From Eumeta japonica (lineage: Eukaryota; Arthropoda; Insecta; Lepidoptera; Psychidae): DNA of 64,000 nucleotides. This document shows, piece after piece, positions 23,101-33,970 of this stretch (positions are counted from its first letter, which is position 1; each line of letters begins with the position of its first letter). The notes beneath the pieces were generated by a model that was given only the letters and a program-made list of their open reading frames with translations, was not told the origin of the DNA and searched no databases. Made by a program: the position numbers and the translations under genes. The stretch is from contig BGZK01000722.1 in the NCBI GenBank assembly GCA_005406025.1, positions 241,192 to 305,191 on the forward strand, written 5' to 3'.

Positions 23101-23560
23101 ATAACTGCAAACAAGTGGGCGCATCACGTTTGCTAAACCATCGTTACTTCTGCAATCATGTCAACCTCGTTAATAGAGAATCATCGGAATTTTACCTCCC
23201 GTGCTGAAGGAGTAAATGGGATAAGCATACTAATCATACATATAACCTGCATGTGTACTGCATGGGTACTGCATGTGTACTGTACATGTACGACGCACGA
23301 AACTTTGCAGCTCTGAATTCTCTGCGAGTGCTGCAATGCGCAGGTGCAACGCACCACGACCCTTCCTTCTCCGCTGCGTGTCTCTTATGACTCTTTCGTG
23401 ACTAACTTCATAACGGTAGAGTTTTGAGCGTTGCACTGTAAATGAAGACAAGGGGCCCTTCAAGTATTACATAAGCTCCAAAAGGGGTGGACAGGTCTTT
23501 GCATTGCTTATTTTTGATGACAGGATCCGGGGAGGTCTAGATCGTGATTACGTCAGCAAT
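23101..23560. other. Low-repeat island with an 11-bp tandem repeat
   Basis: 'ctgcatgtgta' is repeated about four times with small changes at 23248-23291 and is followed by CpG-rich unique sequence to about 23460. The last part ('ggggaggtctagatcg' near 23532) may be a worn repeat. Candidate regulatory DNA. Confidence 0.3.
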
Positions 23561-23810
23561 ATTGATATGACTTATGTATTGATTTGTTTTTTTTAACAGA
23601 TTACGTACAGTATATAATTAATTAATATTAATTAATAATATTTAAATATTTAATTAATCGTCACGTTGTCTTATGATATAAATAATAAAAAATAATTGAA
23701 TTGCTTTACTTTACACAGCCTAGAATTTGTCAAGTTCTTAATGTTTATTTTAAATTTTTATGTTTATTTTAGTTTATGTTACATTGGTTTATTTTTGGCT
23801 GTTTCCATAG
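23561..23810. other. A+T-rich spacer with AT palindrome
   Basis: Contains an 18-bp AT palindrome (ttaattaatattaattaa) at 23618-23635. Confidence 0.6.
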
Positions 23811-24432
23811 CTTGGTATCATATGGTATCCTGCTTTGCGGACACAAAGTAAGTTTAAAGAAATTGGAATTCTAACTGTGGCATTTCAGTTTATTTATCAA
23901 ACTTTAATTCCTTTGAAAAAATATTTGAATATTTTAATAGAAATTGTGACAGGCATAATTTCAATACTAGAAATAAAAATAAACTGTGTTTACATGTTAG
24001 GTCACAAATTCTTTTAGGGGGCTCTGTGAGCGCATATTCAATAAGATTACTGTGGATATACAAAATTTACCTTTATACAAATTTAAAATATTTATTAACC
24101 AAACACTTTGTACAAAAAGGTTATTATGCAATCTCTGAATGTTTAATAGATAAATGGTCATGATGTGCTCGACTTTCTACAGCTTTTTCCTGCAATAGTT
24201 TAATATATGATTGCATTTCGATATAATTGGTTTGGAAAGTGGTATCCTCAAATATCTTGCTAGTTCTTCTTGAGGGATACCTCGATACGCGTGGTAAGAC
24301 GAGTGGTATTTTTAAAAAACATGGTAATAATTAAAAAAATAATTAAAAAACTGTAAATCCCTTAAATATTATAACATATTTCAAGTGTTATGTTATAACC
24401 TAGAAAATAAAGATATTTTGAATTTGAATTTA
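23811..24432 (+). mobile_element. LINE 3' fragment, old copy
   Basis: It starts at the 'SYGILL' block, continues as FKEIGILTVAFQFIYQTLIP in the frame at 23835-24017, resumes as DIQNLPLYKFKIFIKQTL (24054-24110) and YYAISECLIDKWS (24122-24160), and ends with 'aaaataaagatattttgaat', the 3' end of Jockey/CR1-type LINEs. Same domain as the copies at 50188 and 56452, but a more divergent family member. Confidence 0.72.
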
Positions 24433-24915
24433 TTTCAATAGATATAATTAAATTAAAATTTATATTAACTTTAATGTCATGTCATTGCCACATTAAGTTT
24501 TATTCTGCAGAAAAATATCTAATTCTGTTCATACATTCGAAGATAAAACAATAATAAAGAATTAAAATAATGTAAAATTACTCTAATGATATACTGTTTC
24601 AGAACATCATGTGCCAATTGTAAAAATTATATTTTATTGTGTTCCAGTAACAAAATGATCGTTTCTTCCACTATTTATATTTAAAATTGAACCTTTTGAT
24701 TATGACATTTCGATTGAAACGTCAGACTATACGATAATAATATTTCTTCCCTTGTTTTTCTTTGGTACTGTGTAAAATGTGAGATGAGATATCATATACG
24801 CTTGGAGCCGCTATTTGATCTTAAAATAGTAAGCAACTGTGCATCTACCCTTTTGCATCTATGGTGTTCTATTGTAGCCACTGTTTAATTCGTTTGAAAT
24901 TTTTTAATAGAAAAT
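24433..24915. other. A+T-rich spacer
   Basis: Nothing recognised. Confidence 0.5.
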
Positions 24916-24980
24916 AATAAATAAATAACGTTTATATAAACGTTATTTATTTATTCTATTCTTTGCATATGCAAAGAATA
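24916..24980. repeat. Twin perfect palindromes, 40 bp and 24 bp
   Basis: 24916-24955 is a perfect 40-bp palindrome centred on 'tttatataaa'. One base later, 24957-24980 is a perfect 24-bp palindrome centred on 'ctttgcatatgcaaag'. No spacer loops. Either could extrude as a cruciform. Confidence 0.97.
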
Positions 24981-26175
24981 TAATATTTAAATAGATATTT
25001 GCTTGAATAAATATTAAATGTCCTATAAATCGTTTAAAATCTCTAAATTGTTTATTTCTAGACCTGATAACTGCTGCTCATGTACAACAAAAAAATGTAC
25101 CAATGTTTACGTAAGCATAGAATAGGGGTAAGAGCTTTTCTTCCGTCTTCTGCTGGGTGAGGGGAAGGAGTTAAAAATTACACAAATTCTACCTATATAA
25201 TAATTGGATGGCCCTCAATGGATAACTTCTCGTCCTGGGACTTTACTCACGCTACTTTCACTATACTGTGTAAATCTCAGATTTTCCAGTACAATTTTCA
25301 AATTAAATTCTACAGATGGGCGACTGACGGTCAATGGATCAGATATTGTTTTATCGGAACTTCAAACTGTCTATTATCTCTAAACACATGAGCAATATCC
25401 CATTTGGCAACTCATTTTGTACCATACTAAAGCACTTATTTTTTTCGTCTGTCTAATAAAGCACCTCCACCTCATCACTATATCAGAACACCACTAAATG
25501 TTCTTCCAGACTCTCTCAACGCGACGCCCTCAATGATGAGGTGGTAACGCATTTTAGAAATAAAAAGACGTATAGAAGTATAAATCCCTAATCATGACCA
25601 AACGGCTAATTCTACAGGGTGGTACTTGCACCTACAGGTACTATCCTGCAGTGGGCATAGCATAACGCCTTATAGAGGTGTACACCTATTGATTTATCCT
25701 TTTCGCAACAACATATCGAATGAAAGGGCTGGTTCTATAGAGAGACTCTTCTCTAGATTGTCATGCTGGGCCCGCTGAGGAAATAATCCGTATTAACGGT
25801 CCTTTCTGTACTGAAGTTGTTGATCCCTTAACCAACGCTCATAGAGCGCCTGTATACTAACGACATGTTTACGTATAAATTAGACCAAACTGAAAATCTC
25901 CGAGCTATGATACGGCAATGCCGCACAGATTCAAAAGTTTATACAAATGATGTGCCGGCAATGTTTGCTTCCTTCTCCTTACTCTGGGGAACAAAAAAAG
26001 CTGTATGCTATAATTTGTGCGAATTTCGCTCAACGTACTACATATAAGATACATTTTTTTTATATTAAAGCTTTATTATTGTCAATAAAAGTTAAAAAGT
26101 TACGTCTATAATTTTTATTACACCTATGAGAAATATCAAAATTCTATGTTTTAAAAAAAATTGATTTTATGATCA
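24981..26175. other. Spacer with a short inverted repeat
   Basis: 'ccacctcatca' (25467-25477) is the exact reverse complement of 25534-25544. The region 25560-25860 is less A+T-rich and may be an unrecognised old repeat. No coding signal. Confidence 0.5.
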
Positions 26176-26376
26176 AAGAGCCTCTTCCACCATTTCCTTT
26201 TAAACTGATACTTAACAAAATGACACTCTTAAAATGAAATTTGCGCTTCATGTCCTCCTTTGAACGGTTCGTTCAGGCTAAAATCCTTTATAAAGAAGAC
26301 ATGGAACGCAAAATTAATTATAAAAGTAACTTTTAGTTAAAAGTGAGTACAAAAGGAGGTGGTGGAAGAGGCCTTC
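26176..26376. mobile_element. Foldback MITE, copy D (best preserved)
   Basis: Left end 'gcctcttccacca', right end 'tggtggaagaggcc'. The ~95-bp arms are imperfect reverse complements over their whole length, including 'cttcatgtcctcctttgaac' on the left against 'aagaagacatggaac' on the right. It joins copies at 7389 (half), 11330 and 13942 as one family. Non-coding, about 200 bp. Confidence 0.88.
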
Positions 26377-26539
26377 AGTATAGCAACATATAATTCTCAT
26401 TTGCAAGTCCTTAATGGTAATAGTGCTGTGGCACTATGCAAAAAAAAAGTAAATAAAAACCTAAAGGATTTGTACCTGTAGTTGTGCAGGTAAACTAAAC
26501 AAAACGACCATAAAAACCTTTAAAACGTAAAAACTAAAA

Positions 26540-26780
26540 AGCGTGATCCGTAATTTATTGTCGTCAGTACACGGGGAATTGCGTAAATCATGTATTTATG
26601 ACAGGCGGGCGCGGGCCGCTTTGTCTCGCCGGATTCCTGTGATTTGCGGTCAACTTTGTTGGGATGCACGCGGCGACTTAAACACGCTAATTTGAATACA
26701 TTGTGTTGACGCACCGTACCGCATAAAAAAATGTCAGCATAACAAATGTTTTCGTATGAATTAAACACGCGTGTTTTGTA
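26540..26780. other. GC-rich low-repeat island, candidate cis-regulatory
   Basis: A CpG-rich core ('aggcgggcgcgggccgc' near 26602) is flanked by 'aatcatgtatttatgac' and 'cgctaatttgaatac', which hold homeodomain-type cores. Frames here are composition artefacts. No repeat ends. Confidence 0.33.
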
Positions 26781-27402
26781 AAGAATATGTTAAAAATGAT
26801 AATTGTTAAGGTTTTCAAGTGAAGTTGTTCGTATTTGTAATTCACTCTTCAGTCTTATTATAATGTTCTTAGTAATAATGACATGATTATGTAATAGTAT
26901 CCAGTTTTTTTTACAAAATTGAAATTAACAACTACGAGTGCGTACAAGAATATCACAAAAAGCATTTTGTTTAATTTGTCTCCAATTGATTGATTCATTT
27001 TTTGAATTTATTCATTTACATTTCACAGTTTATTCGACGAACGGTCAAGAAGCAAATGTATGAAGTACATGAAAATCGTTCAACAGTAAGTGAAATTCAC
27101 CAAGACTCTCAATAGATTGCAAATCACAAAGTATGCGACAAAAAATAACAAATATTTTAATGTCGAAAATTAAATATCGTTTTGAAAGTTACATACGTAG
27201 TTTCATTTTCCCGCATTACAAAATCAGATTTTCTATGTATTTGACTAGTAATGTTTAGTTTAAAACATCGAAGATAGGTGATTGACATTTGTTACATTAA
27301 ATTTTATATTTATGAGTATCAAAGAAAAATGGTCTAAATTATATTTTTCAAATAACACGCCACACGGTAAGTATTCCATGTGGGGTGTATCTCGAAATAC
27401 AT
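26781..27402. other. A+T-rich spacer
   Basis: Nothing recognised. Confidence 0.5.
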
Positions 27403-27442
27403 CTTTCTTGTATTGTATCAACTTAAATACAATACAAGAAAG
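27403..27442. repeat. Perfect inverted repeat, 16-bp arms, 8-nt loop
   Basis: Arms 27403-27418 ('ctttcttgtattgtat') and 27427-27442 are exact reverse complements. Unlinked to any recognised element. Confidence 0.95.
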
Positions 27443-28740
27443 AAAAAAACCCTTATTCTAAAAGTACCTTGTATTTAAATGTTTATAATTTATGATATAA
27501 TTTCACAGAACACTTGCGGGAAAATTATTTTTATAGTTGTGTATAATTTCAAATCCATCGCAATATTGATCCTTAAGATTAACAACTGTGGCACGGCTCG
27601 GTGGGCAGACATTAAGTATAGACTACAAAGTTTTCGTTTTGACCTTTAGGTACGATTTAAATTTTTTTTTTCAAATAACTCAAGCTACGTAGCCAAAATT
27701 CGTTTACTTTTTGAACGTAAAACCAGATTTTTCTATTACGTTCACGCAATAAAAATTTGTGCTAAAGCCTTAACCATCAGGTCAGGTTCAAATGCTAATA
27801 GATAAGATTAAGTCATAAACATATTATCCGACTGGAAAACCAATCGACAATCTTAGGAAACGCTCTCCTGGCTAGTCCATGGAATAAAAATCGCCTATAA
27901 GTGCTGTGAATTTTTATTTACAAATGATTTAGACATTAGTTACAGGGCAATACAGTATGTACTTGACTCATTATTTTTTTAGTGATGTTTCTATTAGTGT
28001 TTCTCCAAGACAAATACTTGTGTATGAGATATGTACATTCGTATACCGGATCAACTGCTCCATTATTGTGCTTATTGTATCATTCAAATATATTTCCAAC
28101 ATATAATTTTTTCTACTTATAACGCATAGTTCTGACCCCTTTAATGATTACACGATATTTACTGCGGATTTTATATACGCATTAATACATAGTTTTTTCC
28201 CAAATACAGCGAAAACAAATGACTGTAATATTTTTAACATATACCTGTACAAATATATACTCAAGTGTTGATTCACAAAACATAAACAGTTTAAGCGATT
28301 TTAATATAAATACGCAACATTGCCTCGTGCATGTAACTTTTGAATCATCCGTTTGAAATCTCACAATAATACGGTATGATTTAAAAACTGAAAGCTCATT
28401 GGATTCCACTGTCATAACTACCAATTATTAAAAAAGTTTTACAATGCATTTCAACAATATATCACATACAGGAAGGAGACAGTAGGTTAAGAACTTAAAA
28501 CGCGTACGTAAACTTCATAAAATCGTTTGTTTTGCCAACATAAAACGCGTTTCGATTCTTAAAAATGCAAATCTCGGACGTAACATTTAATTTATTTTCA
28601 TAGAAATTTTTAATTACTTCTTTACAAATAATTGATGGATTCATAATATTTGCTAGCTAAGTGAAATATATTTGTAGTTCAATTTTTAATTGTCGCAGAG
28701 GCATCACTTAACGTAAGGCCGATAAAGACTAGTAACAATT
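27443..28740. other. A+T-rich spacer
   Basis: The 80-codon frame at 28182-28424 (-) has no recognised domain. No repeat seen. Confidence 0.5.
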
Positions 28741-28910
28741 TTATAAATCCGTTTAAGGCAAAGGAGTTAATTAGTCTCGCGACGGGGCGCGTACGCGCGC
28801 CGCAAGCATTTATCTTATCGGCGTGCGCACGATTCGCGCGCGGATGGCCGCCGCGCCTCCTGCCGGCCTAGCCCACGAGCCCGCTGATGGATCACTAACC
28901 GTATGACACT
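28741..28910. other. CpG-rich island with paired GATA words, candidate cis-regulatory
   Basis: Two abutting TTATC words (28810-28819) sit between CpG-dense blocks ('gcgtacgcgcgccgc' near 28790, 'cgcgcgcggatggccgccg' near 28837). An upstream 'gttaattagtc' adds a homeodomain-type core. No repeat or frame. Confidence 0.38.
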
Positions 28911-29207
28911 TACAAATTTCAGGGTTTCATAAGTCAAAATTAAAAATATGTTTTTTTCGCTACTATCATTATTTTCTCATTACAGCATTTCCTTCCAAAA
29001 CGTACATAAACATACACAAGAACAATATAAGTTTAGAATCGCATTTAATGTCCACATTCTTGAGCACGTATCTACTCTAAGAAAAAGATATCGGGTCACA
29101 GTTCTCAAGCTGGTGTATGCGCGGCGGCGTATTTAGAACTCTTCTCATCATTACATACGCACGTACAATATCAGGTGTTATAACCCCACTGCTGAGGTGT
29201 AACCCTC

Positions 29208-29435
29208 CTATCGTTTCGTCATTTCAGAATAAGGGCCTTGTACCTTGTACTCCAGCGCGTGTTGGGGGCCGGTAACGGCCGCTATTAGCAATACTATGGT
29301 AACGCTCAGGACTGACGCCTTAGCGTGCTCTTCAAGGTACTGAGTTAACGGTTTAATTAGAGTTGAGTTAAAAACCATCGGTCCATTCGCCCGTAATGTG
29401 AATTCGAACACGATGCCCTTTGGTTTGAATAGCAA
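29208..29435 (-). other. 75-codon open frame with hydrophobic core, unassigned
   Basis: The predicted product is basic at both ends with a membrane-like stretch VLSVTIVLLIAAVTG around residues 42-56. I do not recognise a family and see no splice sites, promoter or poly(A) signal tied to it. The DNA is GC-balanced and repeat-like in texture, so this could equally be part of an unknown repeat or a chance frame. Confidence 0.25.
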
Positions 29436-29499
29436 AAAACGGACTCCTTACAACTTCGTTCCGTTCGTTATTCCGTTTACAAGTCTCAAAGTTAGAACT

Positions 29500-30290
29500 G
29501 CGCCATCTTTCTCAATAATATAGAATATCATATAATATAATATAATATAGAATATCACGAAAACAAATAAACTATAGGTAGCTCATAGAATATAGTATCT
29601 CATATAGAACAAAGTAACGCACAGAACTGAGGAATGAATAAGTTGCGCATCGCATTCTATGGCATTTTAAGACAGCCATCTGTATGTTAATTTACTGTAC
29701 TTATAACTTACTAAATGTTTTGGCCGACGAAATAAATACCGATTCAAAACAATAGGGCTGACGATCGAAGGTGAGTTATGATTGCCTCGAGTCTTATCCG
29801 ATCTGTGTTTGGTAAGTTTATAAACTGATGAAATAATTTGACCAAAACATTTTTCTATCAAAAGAGGTATCTCTGAGAACGAGTAGCATATTAGGTAATG
29901 TAACCATATAGTAATCACGTAATGCTACTTGTCATGTGTATTTAAATGTATAAGAGTGTTTCAATTTATTTTTTGTCTCACATACTGAGTAAAATTATAC
30001 AACACAACCATCATAATATTTAAATGACAGTAATCATCCAATCAGGATTTACAATGACAGATCCGTGTGTTGCCGTGCAGAAGCGCTGAGTTTCAATTTG
30101 GTGAAAGCCTTTTATTTAAAATGACTAATATAGTGCTCGTACAGTGCTAACGTTGTACGAGCAATATAAAAGACGGCTAATTATAAAAAAATAATATACA
30201 AACTAAACACGCACGTTTAGGAACATATTGGGCGTGTAAATTATTTATTACGTTTTATTGACGTGACAACGTCTTAAATTAGGTTGCGGC
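29500..30290. other. Spacer with an AT microsatellite
   Basis: 'atataatataatataatata' type repeats bounded by two 'tagaatatca' words at about 29516-29556. Otherwise A+T-rich. Confidence 0.6.
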
Positions 30291-30440
30291 TGGGAGTCAC
30301 TTATGAAAAAGGTGTAACGCTCGGTAACGTAACGATGAGTCACCGAACGAGAGAGAGGCCCGCCGAATGCCTTGCGTCTCTCTCCCACTCAACTATGATC
30401 GGTCTGCCGCGCGCGCAGCACTAGAGAATTAGTGCATAGC
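30290..30440. other. GC-rich low-repeat island, candidate cis-regulatory
   Basis: Includes GAGA-type 'gaacgagagagaggcc' (30346-30361) and its near mirror 'tctctctcccac', then 'ctgccgcgcgcgcagc'. GAGA-factor-like motifs fit a regulatory element; inference only. Confidence 0.3.
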
Positions 30441-30542
30441 TTGCAAATGTATTGCAAGTTATTGTATGTATATTTGTATATAAATACGTATGTATGTGTA
30501 AAGGTAAAAATAAAATTTTGTTAATATGAAATTCAGTGCGAG

Positions 30543-30601
30543 ATTCTTTGTATAAATTAATGTTTTAAATATAATTCTTTGTATAAATAAATGTTTTAAA
30601 T
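30543..30601 (+). repeat. 31-bp tandem duplication
   Basis: 'attctttgtataaattaat' plus 'gttttaaat' recurs after 31 bases (starts 30543 and 30574) with one or two changes. Confidence 0.9.
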
Positions 30602-30734
30602 TGTTACTATTATTTCATCCTTCTTCCTACTATACGAATGAATATTCACATTAAAATGATTTTACCATTCAAAGTCGTTGTCACGTAAAACTTTCGCCCG
30701 TATACCGACTTTACAGGCAACCAAATTTTTTTAT

Positions 30735-30805
30735 GATTTATAATCAAAATTAATTTTAATTTTGATTATAAATCCAATGTAATTAATAAGAGAAATTAAT
30801 TACAT
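30735..30805. repeat. Two perfect hairpins abutting the mariner 3' end
   Basis: First: 18-bp exact arms 30735-30752 and 30757-30774, 4-nt loop. Second: 11-bp exact arms 30777-30787 and 30795-30805, 7-nt loop. The second stem ends at the base before 'gggtcaaaccgaaagtg', which may be the terminal inverted repeat of the mariner to the right. Confidence 0.92.
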
Positions 30806-31960
30806 GGGTCAAACCGAAAGTGTTTATAAAATTAAAAACTGAGCAAACTATCGAGTTATTATTATTATTGTTTTTCAAAATAGTGTCCGTTGAGATCGAT
30901 ACATCGTTACATTCGATGGAACCACTGAGAGAAATACTTTGCCCACTCGAACTTAGAGATCGCTTCGACGGTCTTTTCATATTGAGCCACTGCTTCCTCC
31001 TTCCTCCATGAACCACTTTCCTCGAAGTCTTTCTTTTATTTTAGGAAATAAAAACCGCATGGTGCGAGGTCGGCTGAATGGCGGGTGAGCCAGTATTTCT
31101 ATACCTAACGTTCACAAATTCTTAGTCGTTTGTCCAGCGGTGTATGGTATGTCGTTGTCATGATGAAGGAGCATCCTAATGCGAAGTCGTTTTTCCCGAA
31201 CTTTTTCTAAAACGGGAGACAATAAATTGGTAATGTACCAGTCTGCAATGTCTGTTTTTTTATCTTCTTTAACAATTGTTGCATAATGACCTGTCGTTCC
31301 CAAGAAATAGACAACCATCTTTTTCAACACTTTTCGACCTCGTTTCGTTTTAGTTAACTCCTCGAAAGGAAACACTCACGGCTCAGACTGTCTTTTGATT
31401 TCGCGTAACAGTAAATTCAACTTTTATCATCTGTAATGATATCGTACATAAATAGCATTTGAGTCACCACCGGCAAATTTTTGTATCGAAGGAGTTTTTG
31501 GGCGTCGGTCAAATTATGAAGTATCCACCGAGTACAAAGCCTCCTGACCACTAAATATTCATGTAAAATTTTGTGTACTTAGCTTATACAGTTGTCTAAG
31601 CTTGTCCAAATCTGCTGATAGGCCACTTTTTGTCGGTCTCACAGCACTGATGTTGTCTTCGGTCGTCGCCATAGAAGGAACTCCCTCACGCAGATCGTCA
31701 GTTAGATTACTGTGACCAACTTTGAACCAGTTAAACCAATTATGTATAAACAGTGGCAACGGGTGGAGCTTTATCATGAAAGGCTAACCGAAGTCTATTA
31801 TAAAATTCTTGTTCGTTTAAATGTCAACGAATTAATCATAGAAAATTCATTGTACAAATATTTCTCGCATTCAATTCATGTTGACATTAGACAAACAATA
31901 TTATTTGTCCACCAATTTGCAAAAACAAATAACAAATGAACACAATATACATAAGAAGGT
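30806..31960 (-). mobile_element. Mariner DNA transposon, inactivated
   Basis: A Tc1/mariner element coded on the minus strand, with the transposase's C-terminus at about 30850 and its N-terminal part near 31800. The left boundary is placed at the end of the 30805 hairpin. The right boundary is uncertain because no matching second inverted repeat was found. Broken by frameshifts and stops (see the transposase entry). ITRs and TA duplication could not be confirmed. Confidence 0.85.
30853..31800 (-). pseudogene. Mariner transposase pseudogene
   Basis: Readable blocks in order on the minus strand: FHDKAPPVATVYTWFNWFK then NLTDDLREGVPSMATTEDN (helix-turn-helix region, 31800-31640); LHEYLVVRRLCTRW and HNLTDAQKLLRYKNL (31560-31470); IITDDKS*IYCY with the first catalytic Asp still readable (about 31430); VFPFEELTKTKRGRKVL and MVVYFLGTTGHYATIV (31375-31270); MLLHHDNDIPYTA with the second Asp (about 31150); an SADLAPCGFYF-like third-Asp block in a shifted frame (about 31065); and FEWAKYFSQWFHRM*RCIDLNGHYFEKQ-type C-terminus (stop within) ending near 30853. 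All three catalytic Asp codons can be found, but not in one frame. Confidence 0.88.
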
Positions 31961-32299
31961 TAGCAGATTTCCATTTTTAAATGTACGTATGTTTTATTAT
32001 ACTACAGTTCCTAAGTCGCCAATTCTAAGCATTTTAAATGTGACCTACGTACTTAAGCGTATCTCATGAACGTCAAAGTAACTGATTTAAGCTGGCTTAC
32101 TGCATATTTTATCATTAATAAAATATATTTATCATCATGTGTTTTAGGTGTTTTTATGAAAACAACACTATTTGGCCATTGTGTGGTGTGTTAGAACTTA
32201 TACCTTTAAACAATCGATGACATTTGTTTTTGTTCTATTGTAGTTGAGAGGATCAAGTGATTGTTTCCTGGTTGTAAGAGATTATGCAAAGACTATAGA
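31961..32299. other. A+T-rich spacer
   Basis: Searched for the second mariner inverted repeat without success. Confidence 0.45.
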
Positions 32300-32345
32300 A
32301 GGATATGCCTCAGCAATGGATTGATCCATTGCATAGGCATATCCT
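32300..32345. repeat. Compound inverted repeat
   Basis: Outer arms 'ggatatgcct' (32301-32310) and 'aggcatatcc' (32335-32344), inner arms 'gcaatggat' (32313-32321) and 'atccattgc' (32324-32332), with a 2-nt mismatch bulge between and almost no loop. Forms one ~21-bp stem. Confidence 0.93.
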
Positions 32346-32760
32346 CCCATAATCTTTTATTTCAGATTGAGGTGCTTGGATCATAAACGTAGTGTAATGG
32401 TGACCGTAATTGTAAGCCGAAAACTATTAAATTACAGAGCAATGAAATATTTTTAGAACTACCCGTAATTATAAGAGTTTTCGAGGCATAATAATTATTT
32501 ATAATGCTGAAAATAATTTTCCACTAATGTTGTTTCTTAAGGAAATGCCGTATCTGTGCAGAAAAATATTTTTCGAAACAGATTCGCTTTTCAATTAAAT
32601 AAATACGAACAATTTTTATTGAGCTAAGGTTAAAAATCTTCAATTAAAACTCTTTAAATTTCACCTTACTTTCTACATAAAAAGGAACACCATTTAAAGC
32701 GATTTTATACAAATTACATCAAAGACAACTCATAATAATTATAATTAAAGTTCGCAAAAC
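32346..32760. other. A+T-rich spacer
   Basis: Nothing recognised. Confidence 0.5.
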
Positions 32761-32950
32761 GAAACAATGTTAAGGCGCTAGCGGGTGGTTCGGCGCCGCT
32801 AATTAAGATAACTCAATATGTCCCGAGGCCTTCGAAATATGGCCGCGCCCGCGCCCGCGAGCTGCACGCAAGACAGATAGCTCCGCCTCGGATAGGTACC
32901 TGCCGATACCAAATACCTATCTATCTGTGCGTAGTGTTCTCCTATACGAG
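32761..32950. other. GC-rich low-repeat island, candidate cis-regulatory
   Basis: 'aaggcgctagcgggtgg', 'cggcgccgctaattaagata' and 'ggccgcgcccgcgcccgcg' follow one another at 32771-32860; the middle word joins a CpG core to a TAATTA homeodomain site. Partly mirrored 'aggtacct' and 'gatagat' words follow. No frame. Confidence 0.35.
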
Positions 32951-33470
32951 ACTGGTCTTCTTTATTATGCTGTTAAGGTAAAATAAAACTGTAATAAAAT
33001 TTTAATATTTTACGAACGATATAACTCGATAGCTAGATTTAATGCGATTTGAATAATACATAGTTTATAACCTAATGTTTATGTAAACCTTCATCGCCTG
33101 CGCTGTCTCTATACATATAAATTAAAATTCTTGACAAGTCTAACATAGTTCGCTAAACTTTCACAAAATTGTCGCATAATTAGAATGTGTGTGGATATTT
33201 TATATATGTTCAAAACTTTTTATTTAAACAAATCTAAAAAGAAATAAAAATATCTGTTCCTACGACTCGTTCTAAACGTGTCATTGAAATGAAAAGAAAA
33301 AAAATTGAACTAAAAACAAGATTTTCTTGCAAAATCTTACGTACATTTTTGCTCATAAAAACAGCGATTGAGAATTCTTTTCAATAATTTTGTGAGATAA
33401 ATCTACGTTCATACCCTAGCTGACTTTAAATATCGAAAGCATCGATTTAAATTTGATTTATATTTTTACT
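32951..33470. other. A+T-rich spacer
   Basis: Nothing recognised. Confidence 0.5.
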
Positions 33471-33520
33471 TATTTTAACACTCGTCACAACGGTGGCGCG
33501 TTGTGACGAGTGTTAAAATA
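33471..33520. repeat. Perfect inverted repeat, 21-bp arms, 8-nt loop
   Basis: Arms 33471-33491 and 33500-33520 pair exactly over 21 bp ('cactcgtcacaac' against 'gttgtgacgagtg' at the core) around the GC-rich loop 'ggtggcgc'. Not AT-only, so chance is unlikely. No transposon context. Confidence 0.97.
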
Positions 33521-33744
33521 CAAAAAAATTTAAGCTTAAGTCGTTAATATTTTTTCGTAATTTAAACCCGATTTTAATAAATCTCAAGCGATTTCTATTT
33601 TACGATTGTACTTATAAGAATATTCCTATATCATATTTATAGGAATCCTAAATGGCCTCGTCCCTTTTTTCCCAAAGTGATTGTCTCTAGATTTTGAAAT
33701 GATATTGCAGTTCACTGCTTTAATGAAATACAAAGCGCTGAATA

Positions 33745-33970
33745 GTCTAATTTATATGGTCTCGAAAAGAAGCCGAGGCTCGGTTTATGTCCCGGTTCAT
33801 TTGCTCAAAATGGAGGCTCTACTTTGCACGAGCCTTATAATTAAGGAGTTAATTAGTAACTGAGAAGCCGCCACGGCCGAGCTTTATTGGCTAGCCCTCG
33901 AGTTTTCGTGACGTCGAGATAACACTGATATCGGGTTTGGGCTAATTTAATTAGGGATTTTCTTGTTACA
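33745..33970. other. GC-balanced low-repeat island, candidate cis-regulatory
   Basis: 'aattaaggagttaattagta' (33839-33858) carries paired TAAT cores, 'cgtgacgtcgag' (33907-33918) is one base off a CRE, and 'gggctaatttaattaggg' (33939-33956) is a near palindrome with further homeodomain cores. Confidence 0.36.
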
